A model generated the notes under the pieces. That model saw only the letters and a list, made by a program, of their open reading frames with translations. It was not told the DNA's origin and ran no database searches. A stretch of 64,000 nucleotides of DNA, taken from positions 89,157 to 153,156 of the forward strand of contig CALUXS010000005.1 in assembly GCA_944324805.1 (NCBI GenBank), written 5' to 3'. This stretch comes from an uncultured Acholeplasmatales bacterium. GTDB lineage: Bacteria; Bacillota_I; Bacilli_A; Acholeplasmatales; Anaeroplasmataceae. Made by a program: the position numbers and the translations under genes. Of this stretch, positions 19,110 through 26,975 are shown piece after piece; the stretch's first letter is position 1, and every line of letters begins with the position of its first letter.

Positions 19110-19138
19110 ATTATAATTTTTATGAAAGCGTTTGTAAA
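19110..19138 (-). promoter_or_regulatory. Promoter with cre/LacI-like operator for the surface lipoprotein-PL9 operon
   Basis: TTTACA (-35, 19133-19138), 17 bases, consensus TATAAT (-10, 19110-19115). The box TGAAAGCGTTTGTA (plus strand 19123-19136) overlaps the -35 exactly as at 13966-13979. The start codon is about 20 bases downstream of the -10. Confidence 0.75.
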
Positions 19139-19159
19139 GAGTTAATAAGTAATAAAAAT

Positions 19160-19181
19160 CTAATAAAAGGGCTTTTACTAA
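19160..19181. repeat. Imperfect inverted repeat upstream of the lipoprotein-PL9 promoter
   Basis: The 22-base element has the AAAAG-GG-CTTTT core with one arm mismatch, about 32 bases upstream of the -35. It is the counterpart of 14001-14022. Confidence 0.5.
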
Positions 19182-19223
19182 ATTTTTGTTTGTTTTTTAT
19201 ATATTTTTAATAAATTTATATGA

Positions 19224-19229
19224 TATAAT
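19224..19229 (+). promoter_or_regulatory. Extended -10 element upstream of the pectinesterase gene
   Basis: TATAAT preceded by TGA (an extended -10) lies 53 bases before the ATG on the plus strand. No clear -35 is visible. The two pectin transcription units diverge from this region. Confidence 0.5.
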
Positions 19230-19282
19230 TTAAAAGCAAATACGTTGAAAGGAAAAAGTTTTAACTAAAAATTAATTTAAAT

Positions 19283-20185
19283 ATGGAATACATTATTAGA
19301 ACAAATGAAGACTTCGAACAAATAAAAAATTTAATTACTGATTATGATATAATATTTTTTCAGGAAGGTAGCTTTAGAATAAAACATAGTTTTCCCCAAA
19401 ATAATATAAAGATTTGTGGAATCAGTAAAGAAAAAACAATAATCACAAATGATGACCATTATCATAAAATAATGGAAGATTTTAATGAGTGTAATACATT
19501 TAGAACCTACACAATAGAAATTTTAGGTGATAACGTCCAATTAGAAAATATTACAATTAAAAATTCTTGCAAATCATCAATTCATGGTCAAGCTGTAGCA
19601 TTAAGCGTTTATGGAAACAATTTTAATGCAAATAATTGTTCTATCTACGGGGAACAAGATACTTTATTTACAGGACCATTACCAAATGATCTTAAAATAA
19701 GGTATAAAGGATTTTTAACAGATTTAGAATTAAATAAAAATAATTCCATACAAATTTACGAAAATTGTGATTTATATGGTGATGTTGATTTTATTTTTGG
19801 ATGTGCTACTGCTTTATTTAAAAAATGCAATATATACTGTTTAAATAATCGTGGTTTTGTTTGTGCACCTGCACATGATAAAAGCATACAATTTGGTTAC
19901 TTGTTTCTAAATTGTCACATAATAAATAGAACAAATTCTAGTAATCAAAGTTTTTATTTAGCAAGACCATGGCGAGACTATGGATGTGCAGCATTCATTG
20001 ATTGTATCTACGACAATCATATTTTAGAAGATGGTTTCAATAAGTGGAATGATACAAATAGGGATAAGACTGCTCGCTTCTATGAATACAATATTAAAAA
20101 ATATAATCGTATCAACTTTGTTAAAATTCTAAATAATAATGAAAAGGACAACTACATCCAAGATTTCTTTAAATATATAGACTAA
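19283..20185 (+). CDS. Cytoplasmic pectin methylesterase (CE8)
   Basis: 300 residues, carbohydrate esterase family 8 beta-helix, removing methyl groups from galacturonate residues. The signature motifs are GQAVAL (Gln103), GEQDTLF (Gln125, Asp126), GDVDFIFG (Asp169) and LARPW (Arg228), so the catalytic Asp pair and Arg are intact. There is no signal peptide, so it probably demethylates imported oligomers before GH28 acts. Ribosome-site support is weak: the nearest purine stretch (AAAGGA) is about 25 bases before the ATG, and an in-frame stop shortly upstream rules out a longer start. Confidence 0.93.
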   Translation: MEYIIRTNEDFEQIKNLITDYDIIFFQEGSFRIKHSFPQNNIKICGISKEKTIITNDDHYHKIMEDFNECNTFRTYTIEILGDNVQLENITIKNSCKSSIHGQAVALSVYGNNFNANNCSIYGEQDTLFTGPLPNDLKIRYKGFLTDLELNKNNSIQIYENCDLYGDVDFIFGCATALFKKCNIYCLNNRGFVCAPAHDKSIQFGYLFLNCHIINRTNSSNQSFYLARPWRDYGCAAFIDCIYDNHILEDGFNKWNDTNRDKTARFYEYNIKKYNRINFVKILNNNEKDNYIQDFFKYID

Positions 20186-20204
20186 ACTATAAGTTTAATC
20201 AAAC

Positions 20205-20240
20205 ATAAAAAAAGTACACCCTAAAAGGTGTACTTTTTAA
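20205..20240. terminator. Bidirectional terminator between the pectinesterase and DUF1508 genes
   Basis: Stem AAAGTACACC (20211-20220) with GGTGTACTTT (20227-20236), A run before and T run after, so it can serve both converging genes. Confidence 0.85.
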
Positions 20241-21581
20241 TTATCTCTTTGTTGTAGTTTTAGTAGTAACTTTAGTAGTTGTTGTAGTTTTAGTAGTTGT
20301 TGTTTTTTTAACCGGAGCAACTGTTCTATCACTTACAACTGCCAAATCAATGAAATTTAAAATTGATGTAACAACATCTGTAGCAACATTATTAGTTGTA
20401 TAGCCTTCACCAACCATTGCTAATCTTCCATTATTGTAAAGTTTAAATTGATAATTATCATTCTTATCACGATAAATATAAAATTTACCATTCTTAACGC
20501 TTTCCTTGAAAGAAGCAATTGATGTATCTAGACTATTTCGATTACTATATCCTGCAGCCTTACATAAAGTTTCGCCATTATTAGCTTTAAATTCCCAAGA
20601 AAATTCACCGTTTAAATCTTTACGTAAAACGAATTTTCCACCCTTTTTATCTTCTTCCTTGTTCTTTGGAATTTCAACTAATGCTGAGTCTAATTCTTCA
20701 ACAGGAAGAGTAATTTCAACAATATCATCTGTTTGTGCAAAGCGTTTGAATGATTCTAAAGCATTTTGTGCTCCACGCTCAGTTGAATAATTTGCACTTA
20801 TTGCTAAAACTCTATGATTTGCAGCAACTAATTTAAATTTATAATTTTTGTTTTTATCAACAATAATTAACATCTTTCCCTTTTCAATATTTCTCTTTAC
20901 AGCACCAATAGACTTTAAAGCAGTATCTTTTGTAGCATAAATTTCACTATTGAAAAGAACTTCGCCATTTGAAGCTTTTAGACGATAACGATAATAATTA
21001 TTTTCTTGATAAACTTCAAATTTTCCGTTATAAGTACGTCCCTTACTTTCTTCCATATGACCACCATCCGCTGGTTCTTCAATTTTTTCTTCTACTACTG
21101 GTTCTTCAGCTTTTTCTTCTACTACTGGTTCTTCAACCTTTTCTTCTACCACTGGCTCTTCAGCTTTTTCTTCTACTACTGGCTCTTCAGCTTTTTCTTC
21201 TACCACTGGCTCTTCAGCTTTTTCTTCTACCACTGGTTCTTCAGCTTTTTCTTCTACCACTGGTTCTTCAGCTTTTTCTTCTACTACTGGTTCTTCAGCT
21301 TTTTCTTCTACTACTGGTTCTTCAGCTTTTTCTTCTACCACTGGCTCTTCAGTTTTTTCTTCTACTACTGATTCTTCAATTTCTACATTATCATTATCAT
21401 TATTAGTTTCTTCAGTTTGTAATCTATTAAATTCTTGTTGAAGCACTTTTTCAGTCTTTTTATCAGTTATCTTTTTAATAACAAAAAACACTAATAACAA
21501 TACTAATAACCCGGCAAATAATCCTAAAAAAACAATATCAACCGCCTTCAAATCAAGTGCATATAATGTGTTTAAACCCAT
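20241..21581 (-). CDS. Membrane-anchored DUF1508 protein with an acidic 9-residue repeat array
   Basis: 446 residues. One membrane helix (about 14-38) is followed by a Lys-rich segment, suggesting a cytoplasmic remainder by the positive-inside rule. Residues about 68-170 are tandem copies of EEPVVEEKA. The rest is four DUF1508 (YegP-like) modules in two pairs, recognised by KFEVY..YRxRLKASNGE-type strands. The C-terminus is a Thr/Lys-rich tail. DUF1508 proteins are small, dimer-like and of unknown function. The anchor-linker-domain plan looks like a spacer presenting the DUF1508 array. Confidence 0.82.
   Translation of the reverse strand: MGLNTLYALDLKAVDIVFLGLFAGLLVLLLVFFVIKKITDKKTEKVLQQEFNRLQTEETNNDNDNVEIEESVVEEKTEEPVVEEKAEEPVVEEKAEEPVVEEKAEEPVVEEKAEEPVVEEKAEEPVVEEKAEEPVVEEKAEEPVVEEKVEEPVVEEKAEEPVVEEKIEEPADGGHMEESKGRTYNGKFEVYQENNYYRYRLKASNGEVLFNSEIYATKDTALKSIGAVKRNIEKGKMLIIVDKNKNYKFKLVAANHRVLAISANYSTERGAQNALESFKRFAQTDDIVEITLPVEELDSALVEIPKNKEEDKKGGKFVLRKDLNGEFSWEFKANNGETLCKAAGYSNRNSLDTSIASFKESVKNGKFYIYRDKNDNYQFKLYNNGRLAMVGEGYTTNNVATDVVTSILNFIDLAVVSDRTVAPVKKTTTTKTTTTTKVTTKTTTKR
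21078..21377 (-). repeat. 27-bp tandem repeat array (11 copies) inside the DUF1508 gene
   Basis: Unit of 27 bases encoding EEPVVEEKA: ten EEP-type copies plus one EES copy, differing mostly at synonymous sites (ACT/ACC, GGT/GGC) and at the last residue (A, V, I, T). Exactly in frame, so copy-number change would preserve the protein. Confidence 0.9.
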
Positions 21582-21696
21582 GTTATTACCTCCATCGCTT
21601 ATTACTATTTAATTATATCTTATTTTTTGAAAATTTACAACTAAATACAAAGCATTTTATTATTTATAAGCACAATTTACAATATATATTTTTAAC

Positions 21697-23478
21697 TTAA
21701 AGTTCAAACTGACTATTATAAAGGCTAGCATAAAATCCGTTTTTAGCTAATAATTCTTCATGGTTTCCTTGCTCTATTACATTACCATCTTTTAACACTA
21801 AAATTAAATCAGCATTTTTAATAGTAGATAGTCTATGTGCAATTACAAAAGATGTTCGTCCTTCCATTAGCTTATCCATTGCTTTTTGAATCAAAACTTC
21901 AGTTCTTGTATCAACAGATGATGTGGCCTCATCTAATATTAACATTGGTGAATTTTCAATCATTGTTCTTGCAATAGTTAATAATTGCTTTTGACCTGCC
22001 GATACATTTGCATTTTCGTCTAATACATAATCTAATCCACCAGGTAATGAATGAACAAAATGATCCATATGACAAGCCTTTAAAGCTTTCTCAATTTCTT
22101 CATCAGTAGCATTCTTATTTCCAAACTTCAAATTATCACGTAATGTTCCCTCAAATAGCCAAGTATCTTGTAAGACCATTCCAAAAAGACTTGCAACATT
22201 CTCTCTTGAAATACTTGTTGTAGGAATATCATCTATTAGTATGCTTCCACTATCAACTTCGTAGAAACGCATCAAAAGGTTAACCAATGTAGTTTTCCCT
22301 GCACCTGTAGGACCGACAATTGCAATTTTATTTCCAGGCTTTACATTACAATTAAAATCAAAAATAATTTGTCTATCTTTTGAATAACCAAAGTTGACAT
22401 TCTTAAATGTAACCTTACCTTCAACATGTTCTTTATCTAGATAATTACTAGGATTTTCTTTAGGCATAGAAGGTTCTTCTAAGAATTCAAATACTCTTTC
22501 AGAAGCGGCTGCACATGACTGTAGCACATTAGTAATCTGTCCAATTTGTTGTATTGGTTGATTTAAAAGTCTAGTATATTGAATGAACATTTGTATATAT
22601 TCTAAACCAAATTTTCCTGCTACAATAAATAAACCACCCATAACACAAATAGCTATATATGAAAGATTACCAATAAATTGCATAATAGGCATCATCATTC
22701 CTGATAAAAATTGACTTTTCCAAGCAGAAGATTGAAGATTTGAATTTAGTTTTGCGAAAACCTCGTATTCCTCATCCTCTTGGTTAAAAGCTTTTATGAC
22801 ATTATGTCCTGAATATACCTCTTCAATATGTCCATTTAATTTACCTAATGCCGTTTGTTGTGCTCTAAAATATTTTTGAGAAACACTAACAACAAGCATC
22901 ATCAAAATTAACGAAAGTGGAATAGAAATCAAAGCAATTAGTGTCATCCAACCAGATAATGTTAGCATCATAATAAAGACACCAATAAATAATGTTACTG
23001 ATGATATTATTTGGGTCAATGCTTGATTTAGATTTTGACTTATAGTATCAACATCATTTGTTACTCGACTTAATACATCACCAAAACTTCTTGTATCAAA
23101 ATAACTCAATGGAAGTTCATTTATTTTAATAGAAATATCACTTCTCATTTTATTAGAAACTCTTTGACTAACACCAGTCATAAAGAAACCACACATATAA
23201 TCACATATAGCAGAACCAGCATATATACAAATTAAAATTACACCTGTTTTTGTTATATCATCAATATGCTTATCTCCTGTTGTAATGAAATCTTGTGAAT
23301 ATTTTGTAATATTACCTAAGAGTTTAGGTCCTAGAATCATTGATATTGCTCCACATACTGATAGTATAATTGCAATAATGATATATACAGTATATGGTTT
23401 CAAATATCCACTTAATTTGGCAAAGGATTTACGCATATTTTTAGGCTTTCCAGCCATCCTAGTATTTCTACCTTGCAT
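21697..23478 (-). CDS. Heterodimeric ABC exporter, subunit with the catalytic site
   Basis: 593 residues: a six-helix exporter membrane domain (about 30-320) fused to a nucleotide-binding domain. Walker A is GPTGAGKTT (389-397). Walker B LILDEATS keeps the catalytic Glu517, and the H-loop is IAHR. Its signature is VSAGQ (492-496) instead of LSGGQ. That is the expected counterpart of a partner with a degenerate site, as in TM287/288 and BmrCD. It overlaps the partner gene by 11 bases. Substrate (drug, peptide or lipid) cannot be told. Confidence 0.93.
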   Translation of the reverse strand: MQGRNTRMAGKPKNMRKSFAKLSGYLKPYTVYIIIAIILSVCGAISMILGPKLLGNITKYSQDFITTGDKHIDDITKTGVILICIYAGSAICDYMCGFFMTGVSQRVSNKMRSDISIKINELPLSYFDTRSFGDVLSRVTNDVDTISQNLNQALTQIISSVTLFIGVFIMMLTLSGWMTLIALISIPLSLILMMLVVSVSQKYFRAQQTALGKLNGHIEEVYSGHNVIKAFNQEDEEYEVFAKLNSNLQSSAWKSQFLSGMMMPIMQFIGNLSYIAICVMGGLFIVAGKFGLEYIQMFIQYTRLLNQPIQQIGQITNVLQSCAAASERVFEFLEEPSMPKENPSNYLDKEHVEGKVTFKNVNFGYSKDRQIIFDFNCNVKPGNKIAIVGPTGAGKTTLVNLLMRFYEVDSGSILIDDIPTTSISRENVASLFGMVLQDTWLFEGTLRDNLKFGNKNATDEEIEKALKACHMDHFVHSLPGGLDYVLDENANVSAGQKQLLTIARTMIENSPMLILDEATSSVDTRTEVLIQKAMDKLMEGRTSFVIAHRLSTIKNADLILVLKDGNVIEQGNHEELLAKNGFYASLYNSQFEL

Positions 23479-25246
23479 CTTCTAATTCCTCCTTTGATAA
23501 TTGAGAATAAGCTATTTCTTGATACACAGAACAATTTTTTAATAGTTCTTTATGTGTGCCATAACCAACCATTTTTCCTTGATCTAAAACTATAATTTTA
23601 TCAGCGTGTAAAATAGTTCCTATTCTTTGAGCAACTATTATATTTGTTGTTCCCTTTACTTTTTCCCTCAACGCTTCTCTAAGAAGTTTATCAGTTTTTA
23701 AGTCTAAGGCACTAAATGAATCATCGAAAATTAATATTTCTGGCTTTTTAATGATTGCTCTAGCAATTGATAGTCTTTGTTTTTGTCCACCTGAATAATT
23801 TGATCCTCCTTGGGCAACTAGGGCATCATATCCTATTTCTTCAACAAACTCTGATGCCTGTGCTATATCTAAAGCCTCTTTTATTTCATAATCTGTAGGA
23901 TTTTTTTTGCCAAAAGCTAGATTTGATCTAATAGTGCCACTAAAAAGAACTGCTTTTTGAGGCACATATCCAATTTTATTTCTAAGTTCTTCTTGGCTAA
24001 TTTCCTTTACATTAATACCATCGACTAATACATCACCTTTATTAGCATCAAAAAAACGAGGAATTAGGTTTATCATAGTTGTTTTTCCACAACCAGTACC
24101 ACCAATTATAGCTAGTGTCTCGCCCCTATTTACTTTAAAACTTATATTTTCTAAAACAGGCTCTTCACTACCTGCATATTCGAAATATACATTTTTAAAT
24201 TCTACTGTTCCTGTTTCATTGGTGTTATTATTTGAATTTTCAGGATCATTTATAGTAGTACTAGAATCTAATACCTCACTAATTCGCTTACCAGAAACTG
24301 CACCTCGAGGTACCATTATAATTATCATTGTTAATTGCATAAAGCCCATAACAATCATCATTGTATATTGTTGAAAAGTGAAAACTGAACTTATTAAAGC
24401 TGGATTATCAAATATTTTATAAGCTCCTACCCATAAAATAGATAATGATGTAAAGTTCATTATTACTCTCATTCCTGGAGAAAATATTGAAAACACACGA
24501 TTTACAAACAAATTATTCTTAGTTATATTTTGATTTGCTTCATTAAATTTTGCACTTTCAAATTCATAAGCATTACTTGCTCTTACTACTCGTAAGCCTG
24601 TTAGATTTTCTCTTGTCACTAAGTTCAATCTATCAGTTAAAGTTTGAATCTTCTTAAATTTAGGTAAAACAACTACAAATATGCTAACTACTAATAATGT
24701 TAAGGCTATTATAGATATAATTACTATAAAACTTAATGAAGCAGCGCCATTAACTTCTAATGCTTTTATTATTCCATAAATTGAATATATAGGGGCTGCT
24801 ACTGCCATTCTTAAAACCATAACAACTACCATTTGGACTTGAGTTATATCATTAGTTGATCTAGTAATTAAACTTGAAGTAGAAAAATGATCAATTTCAC
24901 TCATTGAAAAATTTTCTACTTTTCTATATACTTCTTTTCTTATTTCAGCAGAAAATCCAGCTGCTATTTTTGCAGATAAAAAACAAACGATTACTGTTGA
25001 AATTACTGAAACAAACGCAAGACCTAACATTTGTAGACCATTTTTCCAAATTTCACTCTTAGCAGCATTAATTAATTCTTCTGAAGCAGTTGGACCTAAT
25101 TTTTGAATCAAACTAGCCTGTCCCATTATAATTCCTAATTTGTCAGGCATTTCTAAATCACATGATACTTGAACTGCAACTAATATTATAACTACAACTG
25201 CTAATAGCCAATATGTTGCTTTCATATGCTTAAGTAACTTAATCAT
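23468..25246 (-). CDS. Heterodimeric ABC exporter, subunit with the degenerate site
   Basis: 592 residues from the ATG at 25246, chosen for its GGAGGAAAG site; it overlaps the end of the MarR gene by 8 bases. Exporter membrane domain plus nucleotide-binding domain. Walker A GGTGCGKTT (about 382-390) and signature YSGGQ (484-488) are normal. Walker B reads IFDDSF, with Asp where the catalytic Glu belongs, and the H-loop His is Gln (VAQR). This pattern marks the non-hydrolysing site of a heterodimer. Confidence 0.92.
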   Translation of the reverse strand: MIKLLKHMKATYWLLAVVVIILVAVQVSCDLEMPDKLGIIMGQASLIQKLGPTASEELINAAKSEIWKNGLQMLGLAFVSVISTVIVCFLSAKIAAGFSAEIRKEVYRKVENFSMSEIDHFSTSSLITRSTNDITQVQMVVVMVLRMAVAAPIYSIYGIIKALEVNGAASLSFIVIISIIALTLLVVSIFVVVLPKFKKIQTLTDRLNLVTRENLTGLRVVRASNAYEFESAKFNEANQNITKNNLFVNRVFSIFSPGMRVIMNFTSLSILWVGAYKIFDNPALISSVFTFQQYTMMIVMGFMQLTMIIIMVPRGAVSGKRISEVLDSSTTINDPENSNNNTNETGTVEFKNVYFEYAGSEEPVLENISFKVNRGETLAIIGGTGCGKTTMINLIPRFFDANKGDVLVDGINVKEISQEELRNKIGYVPQKAVLFSGTIRSNLAFGKKNPTDYEIKEALDIAQASEFVEEIGYDALVAQGGSNYSGGQKQRLSIARAIIKKPEILIFDDSFSALDLKTDKLLREALREKVKGTTNIIVAQRIGTILHADKIIVLDQGKMVGYGTHKELLKNCSVYQEIAYSQLSKEELEDAR

Positions 25247-25676
25247 TTGTACTTTCCTCCATAAAATCAATTATCTTTTTTAAAATTTCTTCTAATACTT
25301 TAGCATCCTTTTCACCTAAATATTCAAAAAAGCGATTTGTATAATTTTCTAGCTTTCTTTGATATTGATTTGCTAAATCAATTGCTTTTTCAGTCAACTG
25401 ATAATACTTAGTTCTTGTATCTTCAGTCGATGTAACCTTATATACATATCCTTTTTCTTCTAAGGATTGCATTTTATGCATAATAGCAGCAATTGTAACT
25501 CGATTTTTATCAGCTAAATAAGAAGCATTTAAATTTTCTTTGCTGTTTTTATATAATTGCATCAACAATTTAACTTCTAAAAAAGACATTTCATTATCTT
25601 CTTTTATTCTATCAAAATGTTTTATAGCTAATTCTTTTATCTTTTTTATGTATTCATCGAATAAAAATGCATCCAT
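25239..25676 (-). CDS. MarR-family transcriptional regulator
   Basis: 145 residues with a winged-helix DNA-binding core (about 35-100) and the wing region STEDTRTKYYQLTEKA. It is encoded first and overlaps the exporter gene, so it most likely represses its own exporter operon. A perfect 11-bp palindrome covers the promoter just upstream (25706-25732). GAGGTGAT precedes the ATG. Confidence 0.93.
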   Translation of the reverse strand: MDAFLFDEYIKKIKELAIKHFDRIKEDNEMSFLEVKLLMQLYKNSKENLNASYLADKNRVTIAAIMHKMQSLEEKGYVYKVTSTEDTRTKYYQLTEKAIDLANQYQRKLENYTNRFFEYLGEKDAKVLEEILKKIIDFMEESTND

Positions 25677-25696
25677 TAATTATCACCTCGAGGAAT

Positions 25697-25732
25697 ATTT
25701 TAGCACATAAACTTTACTAGATAAAGTTTATG
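25697..25732 (-). promoter_or_regulatory. MarR operon promoter with palindromic operator
   Basis: TTTATC (-35, 25720-25725), 17 bases, TAAAAT (-10, 25697-25702). The palindrome CATAAACTTTA-CTAGA-TAAAGTTTATG (25706-25732) covers the -35 and most of the spacer. Confidence 0.75.
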
Positions 25733-25761
25733 CTTTATTTTACATAATTTCCCATAAATTT

Positions 25762-25787
25762 AAAAGGTGAGCCAAGCTCACCTTTTT
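25762..25787 (-). terminator. Terminator after the thioredoxin-like lipoprotein gene
   Basis: Stem AAAAGGTGAGC (25762-25772) with GCTCACCTTTT (25776-25786), overlapping the stop codon region of the gene at 25786. The downstream T run on the minus strand is short. Confidence 0.6.
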
Positions 25788-26304
25788 ATTCAACTAAATC
25801 TCTAAAAATGTAACCACAAACTAAATCATAATCAACACCCTTAGCAACTTCCGAGAAAAATTTAGCTCGAGTATCACTAGATGATGTGTCAAAAATTAGT
25901 TCTTGATCTTTAAAAACCATTACTGTTGGTAACCAATTTGGATCTTTCATATTAGTTGCTTTTTTTAGAATAGTTTTATCGCAGTCAGGTTCATTTAAAT
26001 AATAAACCTTTTCTACCTTAAATTGTTTTGCCTGAGTGTCAATTTTTGTAATTACTTTCAAAGTCTCAAAATTTTCGGGAGAACCATAGAAGGCATATAC
26101 AAATTCATTAGATGTTTTATATATATTCTCTAATTCATCAATTGTTACTAAATCATACACATTATCTTTTGCTAATGTCAATTTATCCTTGTATATTTTT
26201 GATACTTCATTACTACTGCAGCTTGTTAATATTAATAGACTAAATATAAAAATAAAAAATAACCCTGTAATCTTTTTAATACTAGAAATTTTGCTCATTC
26301 TCAA
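25786..26304 (-). CDS. Lipoprotein with thioredoxin-like fold but no CXXC
   Basis: 172 residues. The signal peptide ends in the lipobox LTSC (Cys29). The body shows a thioredoxin-like plan: a strand with FVYAFYGSPEN where the active-site loop should be, then NWLPTVMVFKDQEL resembling the cis-Pro segment. The CXXC pair is absent, so thiol-redox activity is not expected. It could be a chaperone, a binding protein or a bacteriocin-accessory-type protein. It is followed by a small hairpin terminator. Function unknown. Confidence 0.7.
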   Translation of the reverse strand: MRMSKISSIKKITGLFFIFIFSLLILTSCSSNEVSKIYKDKLTLAKDNVYDLVTIDELENIYKTSNEFVYAFYGSPENFETLKVITKIDTQAKQFKVEKVYYLNEPDCDKTILKKATNMKDPNWLPTVMVFKDQELIFDTSSSDTRAKFFSEVAKGVDYDLVCGYIFRDLVE

Positions 26305-26318
26305 AAACCTTCTTTCAA

Positions 26319-26948
26319 TTAAATATACTCTAACACTTCTGATAAATCACTTATTAGAGTAGCATTAGTTTTCATAAGCACTTCTTTACTCTGATGACCT
26401 TGTGTAAATAATAAAATCTTACCACCTATTTCACTCGCAACAGAATAATCATGTGTTGTATCACCAACGAAAAGAATTTCTTTTGGATTTATTTTGTTGC
26501 TTTGTATGAATTCTTTCGCAATGTCTATTTTACTTGCCGCATGTATATTATCTAATCCTAAAACAACATCAAATAAATTATATATATTAAATTTTTTTAA
26601 TTGCTCAATTAAATTATTTTTCTCACTTGCGGATAAAACGCCAACCATTATCCCTTTGTCCTTTAATTTTAAGACGGTTTCCTTAAGATTAGGAAACAAC
26701 TTACAATTGAATGATTGAGGTTGATATTCTTTTATAAACCACTTAGAAAGTTCTTCATAGCTATTTATATTAAAATCAACTCCAGCTAATTCATAATAAT
26801 GCTTAATTGGGAAGCAAAATATATTTTTGTATTTTTTTAAATCGATTGTATTTTTGTTTTGACTTACTAATATCTCATTCAATAGATTTAAACATAATTC
26901 AACATCATCTATAATTGTTCCATTAAAATCAAAAAAAACCCATTTCAT
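26319..26948 (-). CDS. HAD-superfamily hydrolase with DxN motif I
   Basis: 209 residues, phosphoglycolate-phosphatase-like HAD fold with an alpha-helical cap. Motif I is DFNGT with the nucleophile Asp7, but the usual second Asp is Asn9. Motif II is VLSAS, Lys is near SKIDIAKEF, and motif IV is FVGDTTHD. Probably a cytoplasmic phosphatase. The DxN form may change catalysis or substrate. Ends 15 bases before the lipoprotein gene. Confidence 0.82.
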   Translation of the reverse strand: MKWVFFDFNGTIIDDVELCLNLLNEILVSQNKNTIDLKKYKNIFCFPIKHYYELAGVDFNINSYEELSKWFIKEYQPQSFNCKLFPNLKETVLKLKDKGIMVGVLSASEKNNLIEQLKKFNIYNLFDVVLGLDNIHAASKIDIAKEFIQSNKINPKEILFVGDTTHDYSVASEIGGKILLFTQGHQSKEVLMKTNATLISDLSEVLEYI

Positions 26949-26975
26949 AAAATTACCTCATTCTTTAGAGATATT

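Noticed and set aside
21078-21377. Regular 27-bp repeats as a possible CRISPR array
   Set aside because: Units are contiguous with no spacers and encode an in-frame peptide repeat.
20969-21406. Long plus-strand open frames rich in Leu/Phe opposite the repeat array
   Set aside because: They are the antisense of the EEPVVEEKA repeats; the 27-bp period keeps them open. No ribosome site or start context.
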